Shown in pieces: positions 23,601 through 35,487 of a stretch of DNA of 64,000 nucleotides. The position numbers were made by a program, and so were the translations under genes. The number at the start of each line of letters is the position of its first letter. Within the stretch, counting starts at the first letter, position 1. The notes below the pieces were generated by a model. The model searched no databases and was not told the DNA's origin. It worked only from the letters and a program-made list of their open reading frames with translations. This DNA comes from Crotophaga sulcirostris (lineage: Eukaryota; Chordata; Aves; Cuculiformes; Crotophagidae): contig VYZB01000218.1 of the NCBI GenBank assembly GCA_013397455.1, forward strand, positions 66,195 through 130,194, given 5' to 3'.

Positions 23601-26057
23601 TTACACAATGATGGGGTATTGATTTGTCTTTAGAAAATTCAAATTGAAGTTTGAACAAAGCTCGGTGCACTTTTCAGACTACTTACTGGACTCCGTAGAT
23701 AGATAGTATGGGAATAGATAAACCTTTTAAGAAAAAATAAAAACAAATCCCATGAGGACTTTCTCAGGTCTGTTTGCTTTTGGAAAAAAAAGCCTTCAAA
23801 TTGGTAGAACTCAGAGCAACTTCTGAGAAGTTTCTGTGCATTTAGAACCTATTCCAAAGAAAGGCTTGTGTATTTTCATTTTAAAACTTTGAAAAAACTC
23901 ATTGTAGGTTGCTTGTACTTTCTTCTGGTTTTGTGTCTCTGTAGCTCATCTACTGACTGAGGAGTTAGAGCTGATTAACTTTTTTGAGAACTGAATAATG
24001 GTCATTCATGAAGTTCTTGCTCCATTGGACCATTTTTTAAATGTCTGGATTTGATCAGGAAATGCTCTTCTCTACACTGGGAGCATTTTGGAGTTGTGTT
24101 CTTCTTTTCTGCAGTGAAGAATGGATAAAAATAAAGAAGAATAAGTTATGACTGGAACACCTGCAGCTATTGGAGCAGTTCAGGGTTCAGTATATCATTT
24201 GAAGATGCTGTGTTTTATGCTGGGAATGGATGCGTGGCCAAATGTCAAGGCAGTTTAAAGCAACCATTGCCTGTTTATATCCCAATATAGTGCACAAGAA
24301 TGAAGGAACTCAGCAACTACCTGTTAGCATGGCTATACCACTAAGTAAACAGGTAGGAGGTAGGACACACAGGACTGGACCCTGAGCATCTGCCCTGCCC
24401 TATTGCTAACTCACTGCCTGACCCTGGTTTGGGCTACTCCAGCCAGGGAAATCTGCTCTGGAGGGGATCATGAGGCTTGGTTTGGTAGTGGGAGATTGTT
24501 TTCTTTTATGCAGTGGTAAAGACAGGACATCTTGACCATCTTGCCATATTCTCTCACTCACTTGTAACCTAAGCGTATTTAAAACAAATGAAAATGAAAA
24601 AGAAAAGATTAATTCAGAACACCTAAAATGAGCAGTAAGGCTATAGTTCAGTCATGCAGGGGGCTGGTCTCTTCTGTTGAGTATCACATAAATAATCCAG
24701 CTGGTCCATGATGCTGAGAAATGGTAGAAATGCACTCTTGATTTGGACCAGATGATGTCCAGAAGGACTGGATTACTTTGATACATTTCCACCGACCTCA
24801 ACTGTTCTGTTTTTCAAGCGTCTGTGAAAATTTCTGGAGGGTTAACTCTGTCCCAGAAAGCTTTATGCCTCATCTGGTATATGCCTGTCCATGCTGCTCT
24901 AGTTTTCTGAATTTTTGAAAAGAATTTCTGTTCTCGTAGTTGGCATAGCATGCACATAAAACCAAAAGAAAAAGATAAGCACTTTGCTGGGAATTACAGC
25001 TTGTTCTACAGAAGTGCCTTTTTTTTTTTTTTTTCCTAGGCTATGTCCAAATTATGCCTGACTGCTGATGTATACTTCTGATACTGATCATCACTGGATC
25101 ATGCTCAGGAGTCAAACAGGAGCTGCGACTTTTCCTACCAAAACTAGTCAAGAGTCCGAAACAAAGCAGGTAGACTGCTTATTCTTATAAAATACATGTT
25201 TTCCAGGTATAACCCAGTGCACTGGATTTTTTGCTGTGCTCAGCATCGAATTCACCTAAAGCTAATAGTCTATTAAAAACTCAGTCAGACTGATTGCTTT
25301 GTGAATGTCTTTTGGTGTTATTTTCTTTCCAGTGTGGCTTGGCCTCCTGGTGTGTTCAGGGCCACAAGTTCAGAGCAGGTTATTTTAGAATAATCTTGTG
25401 GTTTGAAAGTCCCAGTCCTCAGTCCACACACACCCCCCGTCTCCCCCCAGAACATTGCTATAGGGTATTGAAGTCCAGTGGCTAGAAAGACAAGTGGCAG
25501 CAATGGGAGGACTAAAACCCTGGTTTAGAGAAAGAAAAGAAGCCTTTCTGCAGGCCAAACACATCTTTAAATACACACCTGGAACTTGAAAAGTTTGGGG
25601 TGAGAACAGAGCAGTTTTACTTCACGAAGTATCCTGGGAGGCCTCAGGAGAAGATAGAGTGAGACTATATTTCTTAATAGTCTTATACTAAATATAGTCA
25701 AAGGGAGATGTTTTCACATATTATATATATGTCAAATATAAACACTTCAGAAAAAAAACAACATAGGGCTAGATTGCGCACGACAAGCTGGGGCTAAAAA
25801 CTGCTTAAACTTCAGGATTCATTTCTCTCCTACCCTAAAGATCCTGAACAGTGATAATACCAATGTGTTTCTGATCATGTGTTTCAACTCACTAAGACTG
25901 TATTTCCATCAGTTAATGCTTTGAAACCATAAAAAAAATTTGTAACTACTGCCTAGTTGTGACCTGGATGCTGTTTCACTAGAATTGAGCAGGACTAAAT
26001 AACTCTGTCCCAACTGACTTAGCACAAGTGTAAAGATCATAAAAGCAGCAGGACAAA
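20601..26057. other. Non-coding, no gene identified
   Basis: Open frames reach at most 102 codons (21019-21327 plus). A T18-type homopolymer run lies at about 25019-25035. AT-rich stretches are found at 21.9-22.2 kb and 25.7-25.8 kb. No transposon ends, tandem arrays or RNA genes were recognised. Confidence 0.5.
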
Positions 26058-26120
26058 CTTTTACACTGGGATTTTAGAGCAGTTGCACTGAAGACAATTG
26101 CACACCATTGGTATAAATCA
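26058..26120. repeat. Ancient amniote repeat scrap
   Basis: TTTTACACTGGGATTTTAGAG followed after a gap by CACACCATTGGTATAAATCA recalls the TTTACACCAGTGTAAAT-type segment repeated in old CR1/L3-like 3' regions. Orientation and family cannot be fixed by eye, and chance similarity is possible. Confidence 0.25.
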
Positions 26121-29100
26121 TGTTTAACACTGGTTAGCTGGAATGAGCCCACAGCTTGCCATGCAAGCTCTGAGATGTGAAAGGGAATGTCAGCCCATTC
26201 ACTGCATCCCTCCTTTTCATATTCTAAGGTATTTTATCATGAGACTCTTGCTTACTTTTACAGATAAAATTAGTTTGTGGTTTTGTTGGTTAGTTTGGTT
26301 TATATGTAAATGACATTTTACAAAAGACACTGGTTTGTTTTTAAAGGATTTAGAGCTAGCTATTTAAGCTAACAGTTTGGTTATATTTTTGAGTGATTGT
26401 TAGTTCAGTGTATTAGTAAAACTCATTGCACATGAAGTAGAGAAAAAGCAGCAAGGTTTCTCAGTCATTACAGAGAGTGTGTTACATGTAAATTGTAGCC
26501 CAGACTTAACAACCAAGGCACAGTCAAAACTTTAGCTAGGTTGAAAACAGCTCAGACTTCTAAGAAATGGGACTGAAATGACCACTTAGCTACCCCAAGT
26601 TTTATTTTGGTGATCTACCAAAAAAAAAAAAGGAAAAGAAAGAGAAAAGAATCCAGTAGGATCCCTGACACCTTCTTCCTTTGTGGGCAATAGAGAAACC
26701 AGTCTTATTTCATGGCATGACGACATGTGGAGCCCTGAGCTAAGGGCAGCCTGAAGTCCCAGAAAGGAACTGCCTTCATCTGTGACAGGTGACAAGCTTA
26801 GTTTAGCAACGGGAAGTTTACTTGAGAGGCTCGTAAGTAAAAGACTCCTGTAAGTCATTTGCTGATTTGGATTAAGGAGGGAAATACTTTAAACTCTTGT
26901 CACAGACACCAGCTGCAAGCTCAGCAAATGTTCCTGGTCCAAGCGGTAGTGCCACTGCACGAATTCTAATTTTCAGACTGTGAAGTAAGAAAAGGTTGCT
27001 CATTTGACATATGGCAAACAGAATATTATTTATGATCTTAACTTTAAAGTGCCCAGCAATAGATTCTCATCCAGAGTTGGATGCAAATCCCAAAGCTGCA
27101 AGAGCTGGATAATTGTTTATTTCACAAAGAATAAATAAGTGCAGTGAGCACTGATTTTCAAGCAATAGGAATTTGGGTTTTCTCCTTTGATTTTGTTATG
27201 GATATTTGCCTTTTAAAAATATTAAATGTGAAGATTATTTTGCAGTGAAAGCAAAACTCTAAAGCACTAACCAGATTCTCAACTGATGAGCAAGGAGCAA
27301 TTTGATTTCTCTTCTGTTTTTAGCAGCCTCTGGGATTACTTTTGCTTTCAGAGAGGCAAAGTTGATCAACTGTTGTAGCGTATTCATTCCCAGCAAGCAA
27401 CCTGTTTTTAAAATTCAAGCAAACATGATTTCCCCCCAGTGTCTGTAAATTCCAGACATCCAGCTGGGTGCTGCTGATAATGAAAAGGAACTGACAGTTA
27501 CATCCCAGCTGTCCCGACACAGAGTCAACTTTTCTGTTTCACAAAGAGAAAACCAGCCCCAAGTCTTGCCGGTATCCCAAGAGAGAATGTGGATGATTGG
27601 GCATCAGAAATGAGTGAAAGTAGAATAGTAAGTAGTAAAGTAAGATATCTTGCACTTTCGTGGCTGAAAAAAAAAAACAATCGGCCTTTTAATGTTGAGT
27701 AAAATATGAAGCAATCCATCAACTTCACAAGCAATGTATTTCCTTTCCATTCACACACTTGCCCAGTATACTCTCCAGAATCAAGATATTAATGTTGAAG
27801 CTGGATGCACCATAGACGATGTTGAGAGGATTATTTCTGTGAAGGTGGAACTTTACCCTTCCAGCAGCACCAGGCTCCAGCAGTAATGCTTATTCACGGG
27901 TGTCACTCTGAGCATGTACAAATGTGGTTCTTTGTTCCATCAGCTGCTCTGCGTGTGACAGGGGGCTGTTTCGGAAACAGGAGTTCCTTGTTTGTGCTGC
28001 CCTGAGGATGAATGAATATGCACTTACTAAGACAGCCTCACATAGCCCCACATTAAGAGTCCAGCCTTTCAGCCATGAAGAGTTAAAATTGCCATGGCCT
28101 TTTTAAAGAGCTATCCATTTGGGGATTTCATTCTTGCCTCCTCCCTCCAGTTTTATTGAGTAGTATATGCCAACCCTGATATTTCTCAGTGCTTTACACT
28201 TATACTTGTATGGAAACACCACTGGTTACTTATGTATGCTCCTGCCTGTTTTCTTCCCTGTAAACCGATTGCTCATTCTTAAGACATACGGTGTAAACCT
28301 GCTAATTGTAACCTTCCCTGGATGCGTCATCCTTAAGAGTGAAGGAGGTTACAGTTGGGGCTGCTGTATCCCTCAAAGATATTTGCAGCCTCAGTTTGCT
28401 GCGCTGAAGCATTTTTCTGTGTTAATTTGTTCTTACTTTTTTTAAGTTTCTAAAAAGACAGGTTTGTGCATCTCTTCTCTGTAGTCCTTGATGCCAGTGG
28501 ATGAATTTTTGCAAGGGTCCAATTGCCTCTATTGCCTAATAATTACTTACTAATTATCTTTTGCCAGTGAACATTTGCTAATAATCACCATGGTGGTATC
28601 CAAGAGAACACTTTTTCCTTGTAACAAATATGTAAGATATCTATAGTAACCATGGAATAACATCTGGTATATAGAAACTTTCTGAATGCAGTATCAATGC
28701 AAGTTAGCAGGGGATTTAAAGGATCTGCACATGACTTTTTAAGAGGTAACTCAGCATACGTGTAATCAGAGAAAATAATTTCAGACCAAAAAGACAAGTT
28801 TTTCATGCCTAATTTCATAAATATTGCCTTTTCTTGAGAAAATACATTGTGTCCAATGTAGACTCTACTGCTAAAAGTATTTTAATATTATTCTACTTTA
28901 ATACTTACCATTAGCACATCCAGATGGATTAAAACAAACCGATCCAATGCCACAGTATATTCTAGAGGGGACAGGTGACACCATGGGATATTACCAGAGC
29001 ATAACCACGCTGCTGACAGGCATAGAGAAACCTACGGAAAACTTGCCGGGAGCCAGGGAACACGGCTATATGGCCACCTCTCCTTCCTACACACATACTT

Positions 29101-29799
29101 GACTGCATCATAACCTGGGATTAGTCAATATTACTGGAGCTGTGTGAGCTGCATCTGCAAGGTGTGTAATGCAGCAGTGTTCCTTCTTGTCTACTAGAGC
29201 ACAGAGGGAGAAAGAAGGTCCAGTGGACAGTTAGAGCAGGAGAGCCACCATTTGAGCATCAGTTTAACGTACATATGTACTTTCCTACACAGAAAAGCTA
29301 TTTTGCAATTCTTCATCATCGTTGCAGATGCCTGGTTCCTATGGGGCAGAAGGAAGAAGTCGGATTTAATGACTATGTCTCCAAAACGTGTTTGGCTTTT
29401 GTAGCATTTTGTTGTTACTGCCCAACAGCACCCATTGAGCTCAGAGCACTGCATTCACTTTCGCTGTAGACACTCTAACACAGACTGAGAAAACATCTCA
29501 CTGCTGCAGGCCAGTGGATTTTTTTCTCCTCCATATAATCATTTTAAGCACCATATAATCTGTGGCACAGAAGTACATCTACTTAGATGCAAGATGGCAG
29601 AGCTCTGAATATGTAGCACACAGGACACCCAAAAAAAGATGCTGCCACTGCTGAAATCGTCCTTTCAAATCATTGAGGCTAATTTGAGCTTGAAGCTTTC
29701 ACATAATTTGCTGAAGTTTATTACCCATAATCTTATTTCTCTTCTTTTTCTTTCTGTTGTCACTTTGCCTGTGCATCAGAACCGACGCGTTGATGTCAA
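26121..29799. other. Non-coding, no gene identified
   Basis: AT-leaning sequence with open frames of 92 codons or fewer (28167-28445 plus), up to the 119-codon frame 29639-29998, whose right half is only the antisense of the CR1 tail. Short A-runs lie near 26620 and 27667. Nothing else was recognised. Confidence 0.5.
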
Positions 29800-31500
29800 T
29801 ATAGAATCATCTGGTTGGAAAAGGCCTTTGAGATCACTGAGTCCAATCGTACCTGTCCACTTACTAAACCATATTCCTGAGGAACTCATCCACCCGTCTT
29901 TTAAACACCTCCAGGGATTGTACCTCAACCATCTCCCTGGGCAACCTCTGCCAGTGCCTGACCACCCTTTCAGTGAAGAAATTTTTCTTAATATCTAGTC
30001 TGAACTTCCCCTGGCACAACTTGCGGCCATTTCTGCTCATCCTATCATCTGTCAAGTGGGAGAAGAGACCTACACCAGGCAGTTGTAGACAGTGATGAGG
30101 TCTCCCCTCAGCCGCCTCCTCTCTAAACTAAACAGTCCCAGTTCCCTCAGCTACTCCTTGCGAGACTTGGTCTCCAGCCCCTCCACCAGCCTCGTGTCCC
30201 TTCTCTGGACGCGGTCCAGCACCTCAATGTCCTTCTTGCAGTGAGGGGCCCAAAACTGGACACAGCACTCGAGGTATGGCCTCACCAGTGCTAAGTACAG
30301 GGGCACAATCACTGCTCTGCTCCTGCTGGTCACGCTGTTTCTGATACAAGCCAAGATGCCACTGGCCTTCTTGGCAACCTGGGCACCCTGCTGGCTCATA
30401 TTCAGCCGGCTGTCAACCAACAACCCCAGGTCCTTCTCTGACAGGCAGCTCTCCAGCCAGTCTCCTCCAAGTCTGTAACGTTGCCTGGGATTGTTATGTC
30501 CCAAGGTGCAGGACTCGGCACTTGGTCTTGTTGAACCTCTTCCCATTGGTTTCAACTCATTGATCCAGCCTGTCCAGATCTCTGTGCAGAGCCTCCCTTC
30601 CTTCAGGCAGACCAACACTACCACCCAGCTTAGTGTCATCTGCAAACTTACTAAGGGTGCACTCAGTCCCCTCATCCAGATTGTTGATAAAGATATTGAG
30701 TGTGACAGGATCCAACATTGAGCCCTAGGGAACACCCCTTGTGACCGGCCTTCAACTGGATTTAACTGCATTTACCACGACTCTTTGGGTCCGGTCATGC
30801 AGACAGTTTTTTACCCAGCAGAGGCTGTGCCTGTCCAGGCCAATGGCAGCCAGTTTCTCAAGCAGAATACTATGAGAAATGGTGTCAAAGGCTTTACCAA
30901 AGTCCAGGTACACCACATCCACAGCCTTTCCCTCGTCCATTAAACAGGTAAGCTTGTCATAGAAGGAGATCTGGTTGGTCTGGCAGGACCTGCCTTTCAT
31001 AAACTCACGTTGACTGGGCCTGATCACCTGATTGTCCTGCACATGCTGTATGATAGCACTCAGGATGATCTGCTCCATGACAGTTTCTGGTACTGAGATC
31101 AGATTGACAGTCCTGTAGTTCCTCGGATCCTCCCTCTGACCCTTCTTGTAAATGGAGGTAGTATTTGCCAGTTTCCACTCAAGTGACATTTCCCCAGTCA
31201 GCCAGGACTGCTGGTAGACGAGGGAAGGGGGTTTGGCAAGGACCTCTGCCAGCTCCCTTAATACCCTTGGATGGATCCTGTCTGGCCCCACAGACTTGTG
31301 TGTCTTGGCCAAGCAGGTCTCTAACCAAATCTTCTTGGATTGTTGGAGCTTCACCCTCACTGTCTTCTGGCTCAGGAGACTGAGTCTGCAGAGAACATCT
31401 TACCTTACTATTAAAGATTGCAGTAAAGAAAGCATTAAGTACCTCTGACTTATCCTCATCCTTCATCACTACTGTTCCCCCTGGATCCAGTAAAGGAACA
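29800..31500 (-). mobile_element. CR1 LINE, 5'-truncated, minus strand
   Basis: About 1.7 kb of a CR1 non-LTR retrotransposon. Its 3' end is at about 29801-29860, where the minus strand reads a GATCTCAAAGGCC-type segment, then TTCCAACCAGATGATTC, then a single degenerate terminal octamer, as expected for CR1. Reading leftward from 31470 it encodes most of the reverse transcriptase in the normal order and then the C-terminal domain. The first reading frame and the endonuclease are absent, typical of 5' truncation during target-primed reverse transcription. The 5' edge is uncertain, and similarity may run a few tens of bases beyond 31500 through a GAGGAACA-type short repeat (about 31495-31522). 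No target-site duplication is visible. This is the clearest indicator that the source is a bird or close relative. Confidence 0.93.
29864..31470 (-). pseudogene. CR1 reverse transcriptase, broken by stops and frameshifts
   Basis: The protein would copy CR1 RNA into DNA at a nicked genomic target. Seen in order: a KSEVLNAFF segment (near 31450); SVGPDRIHPRVLRELAEVL (near 31260); IYKKG; the motif with the first catalytic aspartate, VVYLDFGKAFD (30884-30919); the G-V-P-Q-G motif with its glutamine replaced by a stop (30722-30736); the catalytic box FADD (30635-30646), intact; [14 protein letters not shown]; and the tail FRLDIKKNFFTERVVRHW (about 29970-30010). In-frame stops are at 30752-30754 (a TGA where W is expected), 30725-30727 (TAG for Q), 30557-30559 (TGA for W) and 30151-30153 (TAG for Q). 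The frame changes near 31300 and again near 30495, and part of the C-terminal region around 30060-30110 is deleted. All four stops fit C-to-T or G-to-A decay. It is non-functional. Confidence 0.9.
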
Positions 31501-32860
31501 TGAGGAACACTGAGGAACAGAGATTTCTACCACAGAACATTTTCCAGACAGCAATGGCAAAGTGACTTCCAGAGGAGCACTGATGAATGAAAAACAAGCT
31601 ATCCTAGAGTACAAAGATCTGAGCGTACTACCCTGAGGCCAAATTGATAATCTTTGTTATCGAAGTTATCCTACATCTGTCAACCAGTCATCTTTACCCT
31701 ACAATGCATCAGGAGCAGTGCAGACACAATGTGAATGAGCGGAAGAGAAACAAAACAACAGGTGAAGAGCCCAGGTTTGGTAGCATGGGACTCCATTAAA
31801 CACCTAACTCTCTATTACAGCCAGGACCTGCATGGAACTATTTGAAGAGGTGTCACGGAGTTCCTCCCCGAGAAGATGGTGCGGGGCACTGCTGTGGTCT
31901 CAGGTTGAGAGTGGTGTGAAGACTAGTGTTGAAAGATTGAAAGCAGTGTTGTTGTCAGGGTTCACTGCAAGCAAGCTTTAGAGGAATTTTCTTTCCCTGC
32001 AACCTGCCGTCTTCTATTCCCCATCTCTAGTATTGTGGCTTTGCACTAAAATGCGATGTGCATTTCAACATGAGGAGAGGGACAAGGATCCCCTCATGCT
32101 TTCTAATAAATCCACCTCCAATTCATCAGGTTTGAAAGTAACCCATGGGAGGAAAGGAAAAGTGAGGCTGTGGGTGATGATAATGGTCTGCCTGAAGATT
32201 ATTTTCATAAATGGGGTCAAGGTCACACTGTAGGCATGAAAGAAAAATCCAGGGAGACAGTATAGTCAAACATCAAACAGTGGGGACAAATTTTAGTAGG
32301 GAGTTGCAGTACACAATTATGAATGCATATTTAGTGTCACCTACTGAGACGAAACATTCCTGAGTAGGGAAGGGACAGAATTTTTTCTATATTTGTCCAG
32401 AAGAGAAGTCACTCGGACTAGATACACTTTTATACAGAAGAACTGAAAAACAAATTGATAAAATTAGTAATGTGATCTTTTTATCTAAAGCACTAGTGAC
32501 CCTGTTTACATTTTTTAATTATGATTTTTGTGAATTCATGTATCACTTGAAATATTGCAAAAATAATTTAGATGATACACAATTTTTACCTTACTTACTT
32601 GGAAAAATAGTTCCTATATACAGCTTTTGTTGAACAGCAAAATTAGTAAACTTAAAGGAGAACACTTAGTGTAGTCTTTGAATAGATGAAATAGCCACAA
32701 ACCCACATAGGCATCAGACAAATCTTTTGCACAAATATGACCTCCTGCTGAATATTATTCTGAATATGTTTGTTTATTCATTTCAGTGCTGCTGAATTCT
32801 GTAAAGATTCTTGTGAACTGAAACCTACTTGTGGAGTTACTAATGAATAGCAAAATAAAA
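31501..32860. other. Non-coding, no gene identified
   Basis: Sequence immediately 5' of the truncated CR1. The right half (32.4-32.8 kb) is AT-rich. The only open frame of note (32033-32233 plus, 66 codons) has no recognisable content. Confidence 0.5.
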
Positions 32861-33060
32861 GTGGATTTAGACATTGCTTCAATTAATGAGCTGTCTTATT
32901 TCTAGAAGTACTCAAATGCCATATTGCTACATTCACTAAATGCATTGAGAGGCTAATAACAGTGATTAATGAGCTACAGCAAGTGACTTATTAGAGGAAC
33001 TAAATATATCATTCTTGCTGATTCTGAAGGAGCACCTGCAAATATTTATATGGGAGACTG
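32861..33060. promoter_or_regulatory. Candidate homeodomain-type element (weak)
   Basis: The 11-mer ATTAATGAGCT occurs exactly at 32882-32892 and 32965-32975, 83 bases apart. ATGCAT-like and TAATAAC strings lie between them in an otherwise AT-rich block. ATTA/TAAT cores are the binding preference of homeodomain proteins, and spaced pairs are common in conserved vertebrate enhancers. Enhancer status is inference. AT-rich DNA yields such cores easily, though an exact 11-mer pair this close is less trivial. Confidence 0.25.
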
Positions 33061-35450
33061 TGAGATCTTAAATCTAATGTACTGCTGAACAAAGGTTGTA
33101 CTCACCAAAAGGCATCACCGAGGCTGACAAGATATTTTCTGGATCACTACACTGGTATGAGTGTGTGATGATAGTGGTGGAGCTTGACTAGAGATAAAGA
33201 AATTATTACCCTGGTATAAGCTTGGGGACAAGATGGTAAAGAAGAGAAAAAAAATCCAGAAGTTTAATGACAGGAAAAAAAAAGATCTTAAGGGCACAGT
33301 CTATGAAGAGTCCCCAGGTGAAGAGGAATTCCCATCTTTAAGGTAAATAAAACAACTAGAAACCTGTTGGCATGATTGGCCTGTGCTGACAAGATGGTGA
33401 ACATCACCAGATGTTTGGTGATATCCTCTAACTCCAAAACTTTTATGATCTCACAAATTTGCTGTGACATCCGAAAGTCAAGGTGACCTCCTACAGGCAT
33501 ATAGTACCTCAGCTTCACCATGAAGCAATAGTTCCCAGAGGAGATTATACATTTTTTTATGGCTTTTCTCTGTGGTTTCTCATTCTCCTCTGGACTACTA
33601 AGAGCCTGCAAAGTGGCGACTGAGTTAAGCCTTTGAAAATCAGCTAGGTCGCCACCCAGCAAGTGCACCAGGAGCTTCTGAAGAGAAGCTTATTAACCCT
33701 TCTACACCATGTGTTGCAGTAGCAGTAACAGAAAGAAATGTAGAGATGTCTGGGGAAGTCCTTCACTCCCTCTTACTCTCTCCACTCTGAATTTTATATT
33801 TTTCAGGTTTCCTAAATGCAAAGGAGTCTCCTCCCCCATTCTTCCAAGTCATGCTACAGGCTGTCATGCCTCCTTCCGTCCTGTTCATTTTCAGTTGAAA
33901 CAGAAGAGGAAAAAGCAGTATGCAGCTGGCACACAGAGGAGCAAAGGAAAATGCTTTTATTTTGCGCCCATAGTTTTTAATTAAGGCTCCAGAGGATCTT
34001 TCTGCACAGGGACCAAGATTACCTAATACAAAACTAAGAGGGTGGGACATGGGAAATAATGAATCCTAAACCACACAAAACTGTATTCATCAAATCAATT
34101 TGTGCTACTGGAGCATTATGGAAATGAGTTGACTGAGTAAAGCAACGTCTAAATACCCAGGAACAATGAGCTTCACTTTCCCAATCTCATCTGGAACACA
34201 AAAAGGCAGTGCAGAGTCCTGGTGGCTGTGGTTCCTGCATCTCCCTTGTGCCGGCATAGCAGCAGCTGTCCCTGCACAACAGGAGATCTCCCCTCTGAGC
34301 GGTTGACCCAGAGAAGCATTTTCTGCATGACTGAGTGTGTACACACTGCAGGGGCTCTGGCAGTCCTCTTTTTTTTTTTTGTGTGGTACCCCAACCCCAA
34401 ATTGCTATTGACTGCCAGACTAAGTAATTCCTCCCTCTCTCTCTTGCCTGTTTACACTCTCGGATTGTTGTGGACAATTACCAGGGTTTGCTTTGGTCAT
34501 TGTTTACCAACTGTTATATTAGCACATATGTAGTGCTTTCCAGTTTTCTACATGTATCATCCAGTCCAGCTCTTGGGGTTTTAATTTTTTTTTCAGAATT
34601 TCCTCTGTTTTGTCTAATTATTTTTCATACAGAAGAATTTAAAGCTGTGTGCAAGGATATGCTACCTAGAGCAGAACAACTGTTAAACTCTTCAATTCAA
34701 CATTAAATTTATGGCACAGTGTCTTAAAATACACTCTTGACAACTTTGGGGCCATCTTGAAGCAGTAAACCCCAGGCATGCTTGCCAGTTGCCAGGTAGA
34801 TGCAAATATGCCCAGCAGGTCCTAACTGTATTCTAGGTTGGGACGCAGATAAACATGATTTCGGTCCCATTTGTGTCCTGTGTACCTTGCTGCTTGCAGA
34901 AAGCTGCTGGGCAGGGGCAAAACACTTACTCAGAGACCTCCCAGTGGGGACAAGCAAGAGGGCAGGACTGCAAGGCTGAGGAGCTAGCGGGGAGCCCCTC
35001 TCACGGAGGGCTCAGGATCTTAGTGCATACTGAAAGGGGGAAGGAAAATAAAGGGAAGAAGACAAGGTTACAGCAACACGTCTGTGGGTGGTGCAATGTC
35101 TGTGGGTGGCAGAACTTTAGAGCCCAAGTTAAATTTTTCTCATTAACATGGTGTGACTGGGTATTGTCAAAAAGTTTAACTTTGTAGTGGCTGCTGGCAA
35201 AATATTTGGGACTGGGGTGAAAATGAGGAAAATGCTTAACTTACAACCCAGCGCTGCACAGCAGTGTGTGATTTGAAGTATGAATGGACAAAGCACAGCA
35301 TAAGACAATGCCTCAAAAAAATGAAGAGTCTTAGGAAAAGAGATGTAAAATACGACATGGTTACCTGACTTAGCCTCAGCTTATTCAGTAATGACCAAGC
35401 CCAGTTATGTTTAAACACCCGAAATGCAAACCTTATTTAAGAAAAGGCAA
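33061..35450. other. Non-coding, no gene identified
   Basis: A 126-codon minus-strand frame at 33288-33668 is the most protein-like of the region in amino-acid mix, but matches no family I recognise and lacks any flanking support. Overlapping frames around 34105-34533 on both strands surround a T13 run near 34368-34380. No repeats were recognised. Confidence 0.45.
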
Positions 35451-35460
35451 CAAGTGCAAT

Positions 35461-35487
35461 TGCAGTTGTGCAACTGCACAGTTGCAC
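35461..35487. repeat. Two overlapping perfect palindromes
   Basis: TGCAGTTG at 35461-35468 pairs exactly with CAACTGCA at 35471-35478 across a two-base spacer. GTGCAACTG at 35468-35476 pairs exactly with CAGTTGCAC at 35479-35487, also across two bases. The same central bases can therefore take part in either of two hairpins. The centre includes TTGTGCAA, which resembles a C/EBP-type half-site pair. A protein-binding role is inference. Confidence 0.65.

Noticed and set aside
30491..30721. 76-codon plus-strand frame within the CR1 interval
   Set aside because: It is the antisense of the reverse transcriptase, as are the plus frames at 31165-31448.
33288..33668. 126-codon minus-strand open frame that looks moderately protein-like
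   Set aside because: No homologue recognised and nothing around it suggests an exon. A protein database search would be needed, and a significant hit would overturn this.
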